The notes: a model not told the origin generated them from the sequence alone. A stretch of 64,000 nucleotides of DNA from Aculops lycopersici (GCA_015350385.1 WNKI01000001.1:12149329-12213328); one strand, 5' to 3'; shown: positions 35,029 to 47,507, numbered from the stretch's first letter. A program made the numbers and translations.

Positions 35029-35993
35029 AATAAATCGGCCTCGATTACAGACGAAAGCAATAGAGTTGCGTTTGCTCGTTTTGATCCAATGCTATTCTTT
35101 CGTTTTCTGTTTGCTCAGCTCGTTTTGGTATGCCCTGAAGCTCAGAGGCGTTTTTAGTCTCCTCGAGTAGCAGCTTGCAAGTTGCGGCAAGACGAATGGC
35201 CATTGACTGGCCAGCAAAAGTAGCAGTAGTGGCAAACTGTGACAGTATAAGCACAGAGTAAGTAGAGAGGCCAGTAGCGTGATGGGTAAACAATTGTTAG
35301 TTTAGTCTGTTTGCTCGAGACGGGCGTCACTTGCGCCAACGTGGCCACCAACAAAGATTGCAATCAGCTTGCTGGTCGGCGGTGAGCTTGCCAAAGTTCC
35401 AACTGGCTCGAACTGAACCCAACTGAACTCAACTGAACCAAACCAAACCAGACCGGCAACTCAACAAGCCGGAGGTTGGTCAAGATTCCCACCCGATGGC
35501 TCATGAGCCCCTCATGTCACCCGCTCGGCGACTGACAACTCGCTTTGGTTGAGGTTGAGGCAAAGGAACGCGAGGAGGGGAAATATTGGCTAGAGATGCA
35601 AATGCAGGGGGCAAATCTCGTTGCCTTTGCCGCAAACAGGATTCGCGCGCTCCGCAGACTCGAAGGTGAAGTTTGAGTTGCCGAGTTAGGAACGAAACTC
35701 GACTACTTCAATGGAACTACCAACACTAAACTCACCGGCCTTTGTGCTCAGTGGCCAGCCAGCCAGTGAGCTTGTCGGCCAACTTGTAAGTGGCGAAGAT
35801 GAATGAGAGGCGCGGTGAGCCCAGTGGCGCCATTTTGTCGCTCGCTTGTCGTTGGGCTCGCACTAGGAGCCCGTCGGTTGTTGTGGCTTGTCGCTGGAGG
35901 TTGTAGTTGTCGCGCGGTTAGTCGGCTGGCTGGCTGGCCGCAACATTAGCGCCGATTGTCTTCGGCCCAATGCGTCGGCCAACTGCTCCTTGT

Positions 35994-36028
35994 ACCACCA
36001 CCACCACCACCACCACCACTACCACCAC
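35994..36028. repeat. (ACC)n microsatellite
   Basis: ACC trinucleotide run, slightly interrupted at the right end. Confidence 0.9.
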
Positions 36029-37498
36029 TCCTGCTGTAACTGCGGCCAGCTCGACGGGCGGCGCTCGAGTGTCGCGACTTGTGCCAACTTAATGCGTCCC
36101 TCTGGCTTCGCTCAGAGGCCGACGAGGTTGCGAGCGAAAGGCGCCTAGCGACTTTTCGTCGCTTTGGTCCCACTAGAATAATCAACGTTGTGTCCAATTC
36201 ACTGAACTGGCCAAACTTTGCGATTGCCGTCGTCGTCGTCGCCGCCACTAGTTTCCTTGGCCGCATCTCCACTGGCAACTCGCTGAGTGATTGTGCGTTG
36301 CCACTGATATTAATTACAGATAGATGGAGATAATTAGAAGAAGTTACATTGCTCCTCGCGAAGGGCCCACTGCTTTGGCAGGAAACCGAACTAAGTTGCG
36401 TCGATCTCTCTGAACTACTGCCAGCTAGCCGCTAGTCTTTTCTCGCTTTCCACTTTCAACTTTCCACTACCTAAACGCAGTGCACTTGCTTGTGGCTTTC
36501 CCGCTGGCCAGGAACCACTCGCCTCCAAGTGCAGCGCCCCCTCCTCAGTCTCAGCGGCTGTAGCAGCAGCAGCAGCAGCAGCAGCGGTGGAGCCATTGTG
36601 CGCTGACGTCGGCCGCATTGCGCGCCCGTCCAAGCGCAAGAAGTTTCGGCGCAACTGCCAACGAGCTTCCCGTTGCGTAACAGCCAACAAGCGAGCAGAG
36701 GCACAACACGCGCGCCTAGCTCCAAGTCGCTAGGCGCTCGCTCGCCTCTCTTTGCGCTCAGCTCCCCGCTCTTTCGCTTGAAGTTACGTAACAGGAAGCG
36801 CCGCTGGCCCATGTGATGCATTTGCTGTCCACCTCCTCGCTGGCAAGCGCACGACAATGAGCGAGCTACCAAGTGACGCCGCCGACGAAGACCGCGATAA
36901 CTGCAACTTGGACACGCAGCAAAAGAGCGAACACAAACCGCCGCACTAGACAAGCGCACGGAGGAGCGAGGCGAAGTTGTAATTTTGCATTAAATCGGCG
37001 AGCTAGTCAACAAAAGTAGAGGCAACTCTCTCTCCCTCGTTCTTTGAGGCCGCAACAAAATGATCACATTTGCTAGTCGGATTTTTGGCTCAGAGTTTAA
37101 CGGGAGAAGAATTTCATTTTGTGTTTGTTTCATCGAGTTGAATCGCAATAAAAGTTTTAGCGAAATCTTGTGAGGGAGAAAAAGTTTGTGTGCCTAAGGA
37201 AGCGCGCGTCCCGTTATTTTCGTTCTCTCGTCGTGGAGCCCCTTAAAATACAAGAGTCTCCCGTCTAGTTGGCGAGGAAGTTGCAATTATTATCATTATT
37301 ATTATCATCATTTAGATGAACAAGTAGCAAGCGCTAAATGGAATCGAACGAGAGAGAGACTTGCTTTATTTTTCCTAACCACTGCCTCGGGTTGAGCAGC
37401 AGGATGTTTCCTCAAGATCAGTGCAAGTTTATCAAGCTATAGCAAATGCATGTAAGAAATCCACGCCTCACCTCAAAATTCAAAGCTCGTTGCTAAAA

Positions 37499-40400
37499 AT
37501 GACGCAACTTAGGCGACTGAAGGCTGATTTCAAGCCAAAAAAATCTCAGCCAAACAGAGAGACACCAGCTCTCAATTCTGTGATAATTTTTGGGCCAGCA
37601 AATCGAACAAAGAGGAGAGTGAGCTCTAATTTTACGCTTGGCGATATCAAGTTTAGGAGAAAAAGTTTTCTCACTCAACAAATTAAAAATTCCATTGTTT
37701 TGCTCATTCTATTTTGCTTATGGCTCCAGCTAACTCACTCCGCCGACCCAATAAAAGCCCCATCGTTAAGTGATAGCCAATCTGTTTTGCCTATTGGCAC
37801 CAACTTCAAGCAGCAAAGTCTTGCCAAGTCTCCAGGTGATAACTTTTCGCTAAGCGCCAGCGTTGCATCCAAAAATATCGCCACAAACAGGCGAGTGCCA
37901 GTCAGTGGCAAGTCAACTTCGCCTTCCAGATCAAATGGCGTTAGTTGGGGCAGCGTGGCGTTGGGTGCCGGCACCCAACGGCGAACTAATCGCAACGGCA
38001 GCGCTGAAATCACACCTTCATTGTTGCGTAAGAGTCAAATGTTGCGTCATCAGAGCGCCGACGACTATCAGCTGAGCCAACAAGAGCAGCAGCAGCCATT
38101 ACAGGTGTCTATAACGCCGCGTGTCAGTCTCGTACGACTACCTGTAGAATCTAGCGCCATCCTCAAGTGTCTCATCACATCGCAGGCAATGCAAAAGTTT
38201 AACCGGCGAGTCCAAGTCCATTGGTCTAGGTTCCTGCACGACGAAGGACTGCACGAGCAGATTGCCGAACCCTCTAATATTGATCTTGCAAATCCGCAAC
38301 AACAGCCTGAGGATCGAATGAACGATAGTTCAAATCCCTCGAACGCAACGTCGCTCACCTTTCCAATGGAACAGAGGAACCAAAGGATGCGAGACTTTTT
38401 GTTGCGCTCAAGACAAGAGACAAACTCGATTTCAGACATGCTACTAGAGGCAACACTAACAATAAGTCCAATTAAAGCCAGAGATAATGCAACCTACTTT
38501 TGTACGGCGGCTGATGGAAGAATGGAACTTAGTGAAGCTCGCATTGATTTGGTTGCCCTGCATAAGCCAAGTGTCCGCTTGGAACGAGTGCTTCCGGCTC
38601 GGGACTCAAAGTCAGCAACGATTCATTGGCAGATTTTAAGTGATGGTAACACGCCAATAAAGAAGACAATATTAATGGTAAGAAACGACACTGTTATTAG
38701 AACCTCGTTGCCGCCGAAATTGGGACCAGACTCGGTGGCCGCTGCGGTGGCCACCACTGAGGCTACATCAACAAGTGATACAGACTCGCCGCTAACCTCG
38801 CTTGTGGTGGACAGCGACAACCACCAGTGGCAGCGTGTGGACATTCCAAACGACGGAAGCGACTCTCGCTCATCGTCACCCGCGTCGTTGTTTAATATGT
38901 TTGACGGGCACCGAGCAGTAGGCGTCAGTGCCAATGATGACCAAACTTTGAGGGCCGACGTTGATGTGACCTCGTTGGCCGGAAGTGAGCGCAACGTTGG
39001 AGACCGAAGTGGTGGCAATCAGATGGACCAAAGGAACCATCAGCGTGCCAATTTCAACAACAACAACAAACGGCGCTCGTTCAATCTCACCAACCTGTTG
39101 CCAGGTGTCACCTATCACCTTCGGCTGGCCGCCGTGAATGACATGGGCCAATCGGATTGGAGCCACATGTCCGCCTCAATGCCCAACGAAATTCCAGCCC
39201 AAATTAGCGAAGTCTTCCTCCTCTCGAGAACCAACGACTCGCTTGTCATTGGCTGGCGTCGGCCAGCCTACGACACCGCAAAAACCGTGCGCTACGAGAT
39301 GCAATTGTTAGATTTGAACCGCACACTTACCATTGATGCCAACACAAACACAACCTCAAGTCCCATACACAAGACCAACTTTATGTACATTTTTGTCAAT
39401 CTGAATCCAGGTACTGACTACCACTTCCACGTTCGTGCTTGCTCCAAAGCCGGATGCAGTGCCTACTCGCAACCAAAACTATTGGCCAGCACTCTGGATG
39501 GAGAAGCGGACGAGCCCTTGGAAGTGGAGTTGGAGTGCCACTTGGAGACGGGAAATGTCAGCATAAGTTGGTTGCCGCCAATGAGTCCACACGGAATGTT
39601 GCTCAACTATAGTGTGTCGCTATTATCCCGCGCGCAATATCCCAATCAAACAGGTGGCTGGTCTTTGGACGAGTGGCGCACGACTATGGAAACAAGCGAT
39701 AACCACACTCTCAGTTTGGAGGCCAGTGGTTTGTTATTACCAAACACCAACTATACTGCTAGAGTTTGCGCAAACAATAGATCTCGTCATTGCGGCAAAC
39801 ACAATCCGCCAACAACCCAAGCGCAGTGCTCGACGCCACCGGAGTTGCCAGGCGAGCTGCCGTCTGGTTTGCGACTATCGTTACGTAACTTTGCCACAAC
39901 GGGATCTGCATCTGCTTCCGTTGCAGACCAGCAAGCGAGTGTTTCGAGTTCCAGCTCGAACACCAATGAAGTCAAGTCGCTTGTATTGGACTTGCCATTT
40001 ATCACCGGAAGAAATGGAACCTTGAGTTGCATTCAGGTTGTCCTTATCAGATTGCCAAAATCATTCAACGACTCCAGCCAACTAGATTCGTTGCTGCCAA
40101 ATGATCCAAATGAGCTTCAGGTGCATAAATACACAGACCTAGATTTGAATCCAGAAACAAAGCTAAGGTCAGCGACCGAAACAGACAATCCTGTGGCTTA
40201 TTTAGCCGATGAAATCGATCCAAATACCGGACTGTACACTGGAGTGGAGCAGCAAGTGATACTTGGCGATGGATTGCTGCAGTCGGAATGCGGCAATCTG
40301 ATGGGCAGCTATGCGTTTGATAATAGACAAAAACCGTTCGATGGTTCGCTCAAGCCGCAAACTTATTATTCCGCCTTCATCAAATTACAACTCATTAGAC

Positions 40401-42901
40401 AGAAAATTAGATCTCAGGGCAAGAGGAGAAGTAAGCGAGCAATTGAGATGCTCCGAGATCCAAGCTATGAAATGTTAACCAAGTCCAGTTATTACCTGAA
40501 GCCGATCAAGACAGGTGATCTAGTTCCGCTGGTCAGGAGCCCAGGTGACGATGCACCTGTCGTTGTAAAGTTAGCCAATTTTCTAAATGTCACCTTGCCA
40601 CTAAGTGTTCGAGAATTCAGCACAAAACTAGGCGACACCATTGTCATTAACCTGAACAAATGGTACAAATCAACCTCGAATTATATGTTGCAACACGTGA
40701 AACTCAACTCAATCAGCGATTACATTGCTCAATCGTCGCCAACGATGCAGTTACTTGAAATTGGAGTTCTCGTATTTATGGTCTCACTATTTTTAATCTT
40801 TGTTGTTTACCTAACCACTCTGCCGTCGGCCACCAGGAAACGCAAGAAGCTCAAGATGAAGCGAAAGTTACAGGAGCACGAGGCTGCAATTGTGACGGCA
40901 AATGCCGCGGCGGCCAAGCAACAACTCGAGGGGACAGTGAGACATCAACATCAACATCAACATCAACAACAGCAACAAGCTAATGGATACCAGCAACAAC
41001 AACCTACTAACCAGAATGCTTACGCAATGCAGAGCGGCTATCAACAGGTGGCCCCATCGATGCAACAGCCGCCCAGCGAGTGTCCCATTCACAGCAGTCC
41101 AAAAGTGCAACAGCGTTTACCCGACGGCCAGGAGCAACAAGTCGCTGGTGTTGTAGCAGCAAATAGTTGTGGACCCTCGCCTCACGTACATCAAGACCAA
41201 CAAAAACAAGTGCAGCAAATTTACCAACAGCAGCAACTATATTCCAATTGCCAGACGCAACCACAACCTCCGCAATCCGACTACAACTCCATGCAGCGGG
41301 CCCACTACCACGCCCACCTGGGCCACCACAACCACCCGCAACTGATGCATCACAATCACAATCATCAGCGCCAACACCAACAGCAACAACAGCATATCGA
41401 TCGGGATTATAAGACTCTGAGGAGAGCGAGCAACCAGGCTGCTGCAATGCGACACGCGGCCAACGGGCAGCCTGCAATGGAGGGGCAGCAACAGGTGAGT
41501 GGAACCATCTACTCGACGCACGCCCAGCAATTAGGACCAGCTGGCAACTTGACGTTGAGCAGACACCACAACTCTCTCATGGCACTGGCGAAGAAAATCA
41601 ACAAGTCCATTCCAATGCGAGTTTTCCAACAGGTATTCGAGGTTCGTCTGAGAAACGGATGGCTTCGTGACGAGTACGAATCCTTGCCGCGCGCACAAAT
41701 CTCGGCCGATCTAGCTAGCAGCCAGCAAGTCCTTGGTCTTGGCACTGGCGCGCTGAAGGTTGCCGGGCCTCAGGTAAAACTTAGACCTCAGCTCGTGGTG
41801 TCTCGTGATGATAGTGTTTCGGCGTTGATAAGCGGAAACGAGCGATATGATGCCAGTTTGTTGCGTTTGGGGCCGAGTAGTGGCGCTGCAAGCGCAACCA
41901 ACTCAATCACTCTAACTGCGGCAAACTCGCCCAGCTCTTCCGCTCCTGAGAAGAAAATTATCTGCGCTAGATCTCCTCTGGACGCCAATGCAGTTTGGGA
42001 CTTTTGGCGTTTAATATACGAGCAGGAAGTTTCAACCATCGTTATGCTAACCCAAAACGAGGATCCATCTACCGGCGAGACTCGATGCGCTCACTACTGG
42101 CCAACGCACGACAACGAGGAAACTACCATTTTATCGCCTCGCAATGATTTGGTCTTGGCCTCAGACATTCCGCCTGCCAAGTTCAAGATTCGCCTCGAAA
42201 CTTTAGATTCCGAGTCGAGTCCCGACAACTACCAACTTCGTCGGCTCACCCTACTAGTTATGGCAACGCGAGCTTCCGAAAATGCGATCACTCCCGACGG
42301 TCCGGAGCCATTTGCAGAGGGCGTGTCGTCTTCTACCGAAAACCAAGAAGAAGATCAGGGAGAAGCGGGACAGAGAAGAGCCAAGTCGTCGGCGTCGGCA
42401 AATTCAATGGACGAGGAGGATTTAATTATAGTTGAGCGTCAAGTGCTACAGGTGCAATTCTATCACTGGAACACCAGTAGTCTTGCCAATCAAATTAGAT
42501 TAGTTCGGTTTATTGAGATGGTCCACGAGAGGCATGCGAGAAATATGCAACTAGAGTCGCCCACAGCAAGTGGTTTGTCTTCAAATCCAATTCTAGTGCA
42601 TTGTGCCAATGGACTCGGACGAAGCGGACTCTTTGCAGCCATGAGCTTTGTGCTTGACGAGCTCGGCGTTAAGTTGCGCACATTAATGGAAATCCAACAG
42701 CAACAACCGGAAGTGGACGTGCCCGAGCCCAAGGTGAACTTGTTCCACTTGGTATCCAAGTTGAGACAGCAACGCGAGTTGGTTGTCAGTCCGTACAGAT
42801 TTTACGAGCTCCTCTATCAGCTGACCTGCAATTGTATTCCAAATGGCCGACAACAAATGATTCGAGCGCCAATGGCACAGCAACATCAACATCATCAACA
42901 T

Positions 42902-42933
<32 letters not shown>

Positions 42934-42949
42934 GCAACAACAAATCTAA
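37499..42949 (+). CDS. Receptor protein tyrosine phosphatase, Ig and FN3 ectodomain, single atypical phosphatase domain
   Basis: The first ATG at 37499 gives about 1816 aa in a single exon; the frame is open upstream to 37421 without ATG, so an upstream exon is possible. A hydrophobic segment at residues about 65-83 (SIVLLILFCLWLQLTHSA) acts as late signal sequence or anchor. An Ig-like domain has Cys224 and Cys335. About three FN3 domains follow (about 354-565 with a long Ser-rich insertion, 566-665, 670-777). A furin-like site KRRSKR ends at residue 980, and the transmembrane helix is at about 1085-1107. A His/Gln-rich linker leads to a phosphatase-like domain (about 1357-1775). It keeps the P-loop HCANGLGRSG (Cys1702, Arg1707), but the WPD position reads HWNTSS (Trp1657), so the general acid is absent, and the Q-loop Gln appears to be Arg. 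The receptor class is secure; catalytic competence is doubtful. It ends in a HQ-repeat tail. Confidence 0.88.
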
Positions 42950-43176
42950 ATAGCTCAGTGCTACAAGATATTTTTGTACCAATGAATGGTGACATAACTA
43001 AGGAAACGTGACGGGATCAGTCGGTATTGAATTTACCGATGAACCGGAAAACACAAAGAAATATACACCGTTGCTCAATTCGATACATTAGAAAGCCAAA
43101 TGAACTGACAGTTAGACTAGCGAACGTTGGGTGGCCATCGAAGAGGAAATAAGATCCAAGGTTGACTGTTAATCTT

Positions 43177-43179
<3 letters not shown>

Positions 43180-43219
<40 letters not shown>

Positions 43220-43415
43220 GTCGTCGTACGTACGTACGTACGTACGTACGTACGTACGTACGTACGTACGTACGTACGTACGTACGTACGTACGTACGTA
43301 CGNNNNNNNNNNNNNNNNNNNNACGACGTAGTACGTACGTACGACGTACGGTTAGGGTCGGACGTACGTACGAAGGAAGTAAAGTAAGTACTACGTAGTA
43401 CGTACGTAGTTACTT

Positions 43416-43450
<35 letters not shown>
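43180..43450. repeat. Composite satellite: (CT)n - (CGTA)n - gap - CGTA variants - (CT)n
   Basis: CT run 43180-43216, then CGTA tetranucleotides 43224-43302, a 20-N gap 43303-43322, degenerate ACGT/GTAC units to about 43417, and a second CT run 43419-43450. The CGTA unit is self-complementary, so the array can fold on itself at any length. Confidence 0.93.
43303..43322. other. Assembly gap (20 N)
   Basis: Twenty N inside the CGTA array. Confidence 0.99.
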
Positions 43451-43452
<2 letters not shown>

Positions 43453-43575
43453 GGTGCAGTCGAGTTCGAAGGCTGCACAACTATGATTAATGCTGGAGTC
43501 TTGCGGCAGAAGAGGGATAGAGAGAAAAGTCCACCTAACCAGAGAACCCCGTGACCAAATCGTTAGCTTCAGAAC

Positions 43576-43581
43576 AATAAA
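43576..43581 (+). terminator. Polyadenylation signal AATAAA (receptor phosphatase)
   Basis: Exact AATAAA 627 bp downstream of the phosphatase stop. It would put the composite satellite in the 3' untranslated region. Confidence 0.5.
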
Positions 43582-43948
43582 ATGTGAATTAAAGGCGAGC
43601 AGATTGCTCGCTTCGGGTTAGATTTCAAGTTATATAATTTTAGTACTCAGTTGGCTGGATGGTTGACTTGCAACAATAACAACAACAATAACATTAGAGT
43701 TGGCAACGAATTAATTATAATAACGGTAGCAACCAAGTCCATCTAAGTATCTGTTTGGCTGCTTTCCTGGCTGACAATGCACTCGACCCAGGACTAGTAG
43801 ATGACGAGTTGACTCTCAATTGAATTAGCGACTGGCCAGTCCATTAGTCTGTTTTAGTTGGTTGTCGAGGATGGAATTGGAATTACAAATTCCAACTTCC
43901 AAACTCCCTAACCTCTAAACCTTGAAACGAGACTGACCACTGAAAATC

Positions 43949-45974
43949 TCACAAGCGTCCATAGTTTTGCTGCTCCTCCAGCTCGTAGTGTCCGAGTCTC
44001 GAGTTGTTGGCGGCCGTTGCCATTTCCACGGAGCGCCCGGCGGATAGGTGGCGCAGATGGGCGCCCGAACGACTTGGACGCAAGTCCAAATGTTCACTTG
44101 AACCAATCAGTTGGTTGCAGAGACGTTCGCTGGCCATAGATTGTCGGTTCATTGAGAGGGAGCGCAATTGCTGATGCTGGCCGCCGTAGTCGCTGCTGGC
44201 CACCGAGATGCGACTTGCTACTTCCGGCGCTCGGTGTTGATGGTGAGTTAGGAAATGGTGATGCTTATTATGGAGTGGAAGTTGTTGTTGTTGCTGATGA
44301 TGTTGCCTCCTCCTTCCATCGAGTTCCATTTTGTCGCCCTCGTTGGCCTCATCTGCCGTTTGGTCGCCACTGATGCCACTCCGACCGTCATCCTCGACGT
44401 TGGCCCCCGCGTCCATCATAATGGCATCTCTGCCAACCTCGGCCCGTCTTCTTGGGTCGGCAAATGGTCGAGCCAACTCTGTCTCAACTAACTCATCGCC
44501 AGCCACCTGACCATCCCTATCCTCCTGTGCTCCGTTTCCAAACTCGACAATGCGTCTCGTTGTTGTTGCCGCCGCCGCCACCGTCGTCACTAGCGTCTGA
44601 TATTGACGCTGATTTCCGTTGAGTGGCCTTGCCCCCGGTGTGAATTGCGCAAATCCGCTCAACGCCGAGCCATCGACTCCAACTCCTCCGCTTCCATTCC
44701 CAATGACGCCACTATCAGCACCACTACCACCAACGCTCGACAGCAGCTCAAGGGCCGACTTGGCGGCATCGACGTCGGCGGGTCGCTGCTGGTTGCGCAA
44801 CTGTGACAAAAAGTAGAGCTCGTCGGGCAACTGGCGCCGCCTGAAAGGGTAGCGATCAATCGTCTTGGAGATGCTCGTGGCGATGGTTGCCAGCTGGTCG
44901 GGCATCGGCATGGGTTGAGTCTCTTTCGCTTGGCTGGACAACTGGTTGTAGTTGACACTTGGAGTTGAGCTCATGCTAATCCCATGCAGACGGCCAGCCA
45001 GTAGCTCTGCGTTGCTTGCCGTTGCCTGCCTCGACGCTGATAAGGAGGCCGAGTGCCCGAGATTGGCCAGCAGGTGGGCGGAGGGTGGATTTCCGGTGGG
45101 CGTAGCCGTGCCGCTTCTATCACCGTTGCCGCCGGCGTCTGCCAGATATAGATGCTGCTGTGTATCTTGCTGTTGGTGGTACTGGTTGCTCAGATTAAGA
45201 GTTGAGGGCACCTGTGGCTGCTGAGGCAATTGGCGGCGCCGGAAACTCGCTCTCGGACTGACGGCTGGCTGTTGGTTTCCGTGGAGGCTAGCCTTGGTGA
45301 GCGAATGTTGCGGCGTTAGTCTGCCGCCTCCAGCGCAACCGGAACTTAAAGGGTCTTGAGGATTCAGGCGACTTCCGGGCAGCGAAAGCAACTCGGTGCT
45401 CGGCAGCGAGTGGCGTCCGTCGGGTGGAGTGGACGAGCTAAACTTGAGGCGCTCGTCGAAGCTCATAGGATTTTTTGTTGTTGAATAAAGTGCAATTGGT
45501 TGAATTTGACTTGAGTGCACCTCCATCGAGTATTTAAACTGACCAACTCTGGCAGGTGATGGCTGCTGCTGGCCTCCCAGTTGCGTCTGCTCCAAACCGG
45601 ACAGTTGCAACGAAAGAGAGCCTGCTCTAAGCTTGACTCTCTGTTGTTGTTGTTGTTGTTGTTGTTGCTGCTGCTGCTGCTGATTGATCGCTGAATAGTT
45701 TTCTATACCCTCAATGCCACCACCACTTGCACTTGTTGTCGGCGAGTCCACAGGTGAACTCTCAGCGCTCGAGTTCAAATCGGATCTTTGCCGCGTTTGG
45801 TAAGTCGAGGAGGCAGGTTGGTGGTGCGGGTGACGGGCGGGCGTTACCTCGGCGCCCATTGTGCTGGCGGAAGAGGAGACCTCGCTGCTGGGCACACGAC
45901 CCAGAGTCTTGCAAAGTTGCTCGTACTTTTCCTCCAGGAGCTCCAGTTCCGACTGGACAGCACAAAGCTCGCGG
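43949..45974 (-). CDS. MATH-type coiled-coil protein, last exon (disordered tail)
   Basis: Last coding exon of the five-exon minus-strand gene. The acceptor used is the AG at 45976-45975 (ACAAATGCAG), giving phase 2 continuity with the exon ending at 47365 and the join HQIS-RELCAVQSELELLEEKY. That stretch is a heptad coiled coil. After it come about 640 residues of Ser/Gln/Gly/His-rich, probably disordered sequence with a run of 15 Gln, SPVDSP, RRRQLPQQP and RRRQLPDELYFLSQLRNQQR blocks. The protein ends NNSRLGHYELEEQQNYGRL at a TAG/TGA-type stop. A pyrimidine tract lies about 90 bp upstream of the chosen acceptor, and the frame stays open past it to an ATG near 46042, so a shorter isoform with its own start is possible. 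Function unknown. Confidence 0.72.
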
Positions 45975-47364
45975 CTGCATTTGTATTTGTTGTGTTTGTC
46001 GTGGTTAAGGTTGAGTTTCATGTCAAAGTTGGCGTCGTCCATTGTAAGCAGTGCAAACATTTGGAAGAAAAAACGGGAGGAAAAGAGGAGGTTAGCTTTT
46101 GGCACTGATCGTCAATCGATCGTCTGATCGCGGGGCATCGACAAATGAGCGTTCAATTGGTGCACGTGCTGCACGAGACTTCGAGGCTCGTCGCTTGGCT
46201 AGCCAGTTGGATACTTGCTCAGCTAGCTTGCCAAACTTCACTGAGGGTACAGGTTTCACATGGTGGTCCCTTTACTGCTGCCGTTACTTCTGCGCCCCTT
46301 GCCAACGTGTAATGACTCTGGCTTTAAATGGGCGCCGGTGATGGCAGTGGTGGTGATAGTAAAGTTGGACGAAATGTATGCGTCTCCTCCTTGGCCCTGC
46401 CCCTCATGCTGGCAATAAAGCAACGCTGTGGCCACAATGGCTCCATCGGAAACCATCAAGTTGGCGACGAGATGTTTTCGCGGTGGCGGCGACGAAGGCG
46501 GCGGAAGCAAGACAGCAGCAAGAGCGTAAGCAAGGCAAAGTCAAGACAGCTGATCGTCGCTGTCGATTTCGATTTCGATGTCGTCGAGTCTGACTTGGCC
46601 GATTGCGGCCACTGGCGGTCGTGCAAGTTCGACGTTGAGTTCTAGCCCAAGCGAGACCCAGGGCAAGGTCGTGTTTTGGGCCCGATAATGGGACTGGGCG
46701 CGTGTAGCTGCCACTGGAATGGCTATTTTATGGCCATTATTCACGGAAAACGAGATTATCCGACTTGTCGTCGGCTTCTGGTGTCGGTTTGTTGGCTGCG
46801 TTAAATCAGCGCCAATGGGAGCGGATGGCTGCAATCGAAGCCGTGAACTTGTTTGCGAGCGGAAGTGAGAATCTCTGATCCTCTCAGCGTGCGTCAGTTC
46901 CAACGAGCCGAGGCTAGAAAGAAACAACATGAACTTTGAGACTCGCGGTTGTTTTCCGGCCACACTCTTCCGTTGCCTCAACTGGTCGGTGCTGCCACTG
47001 CCACGGATCGTGATTCTAGTTTGCAGCTTGCGGCGAGCGCTATTTCGGGTAAAAAGGGGGAGGCGAGCGGCCATTAAGTGGCTCGTCAGCGGCGCCGCAT
47101 AATGAGTAACCGGACGCCATATCGCGCCGCCCGCTCAATTTGGCCACAAATCATTAGCGGTGGCTTGTGGTTGCGTAAGAGTGTAAAAGTTGGCCACCAG
47201 AGTCTGGCCGCATCCAGCTTCCCAAGTGAACGAATTTAGTGTTGAGAGCCTTGGAGGTAGAGGAATGTGCATAAGTGCTAACGAGCATAACAAGTCCTCG
47301 TCATTCCACTCTCACTATTCCAATGCCGAGCTCGCGAGTTTCCTCTTCCTCTTCGGATACTAAC
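45975..47364 (-). other. Intron 4 of the MATH-type gene
   Basis: Donor GTTAGT at 47364-47359 and acceptor AG at 45976-45975. No embedded gene seen. Confidence 0.65.
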
Positions 47365-47507
47365 CTGATCTGGTGACGCTGAATAGTGGCCAGCGAGTCG
47401 TAGTTGCTGTAGAGATGGCTGAACAGGAGCAGACTGTCGACCCATTCGATGTGCACGGTGAGCGCCTCCTGCTCCAAGTAGGCTGCTGCCGTTGGCTTCA
47501 TGCTCAG
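47365..47507 (-). CDS. MATH-type coiled-coil protein, exon 4
   Basis: Short exon of 143 nt. It starts after a GCTAG acceptor in phase 0, directly continuing TDIPVKE from the exon ending at 50220, and ends at CAGATCAG before a GTTAGT donor (phase 2). It encodes LSMKPTAAAYLEQEALTVHI and EWVDSLLLFSHLYSNYDSL. The phases match on both sides, which is the main support for including it. Confidence 0.75.

Larger units (their letters stand above)
30189..37498. other. Gene-poor region between AP1S and the receptor phosphatase
   Basis: No recognisable gene in more than 7 kb. Contains a (GTCGA)n array at 30436-30460, two adjacent hairpins at 33109-33210, a doubtful coding patch at 34152-35028, an AACTGAAC-type minisatellite at 35410-35451 and an ACC repeat at 35994-36028. 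The last part should carry the receptor phosphatase promoter. A GTG-led minus-strand frame near 30576-30776 looks signal-peptide-like but has no ATG. Confidence 0.55.
42950..43948. other. Convergent 3' region between the receptor phosphatase and the MATH-type gene
   Basis: Both flanking genes end here. It probably holds the 3' untranslated region of the phosphatase with the CT-CGTA-CT satellite and an AATAAA at 43576-43581. No TTTATT (minus-strand signal) was found close to the other stop codon. Confidence 0.6.

Noticed and set aside
43340..43375. Single TTAGGG in the CGTA satellite, possible telomere repeat
   Set aside because: Only one copy, surrounded by CGTA units.
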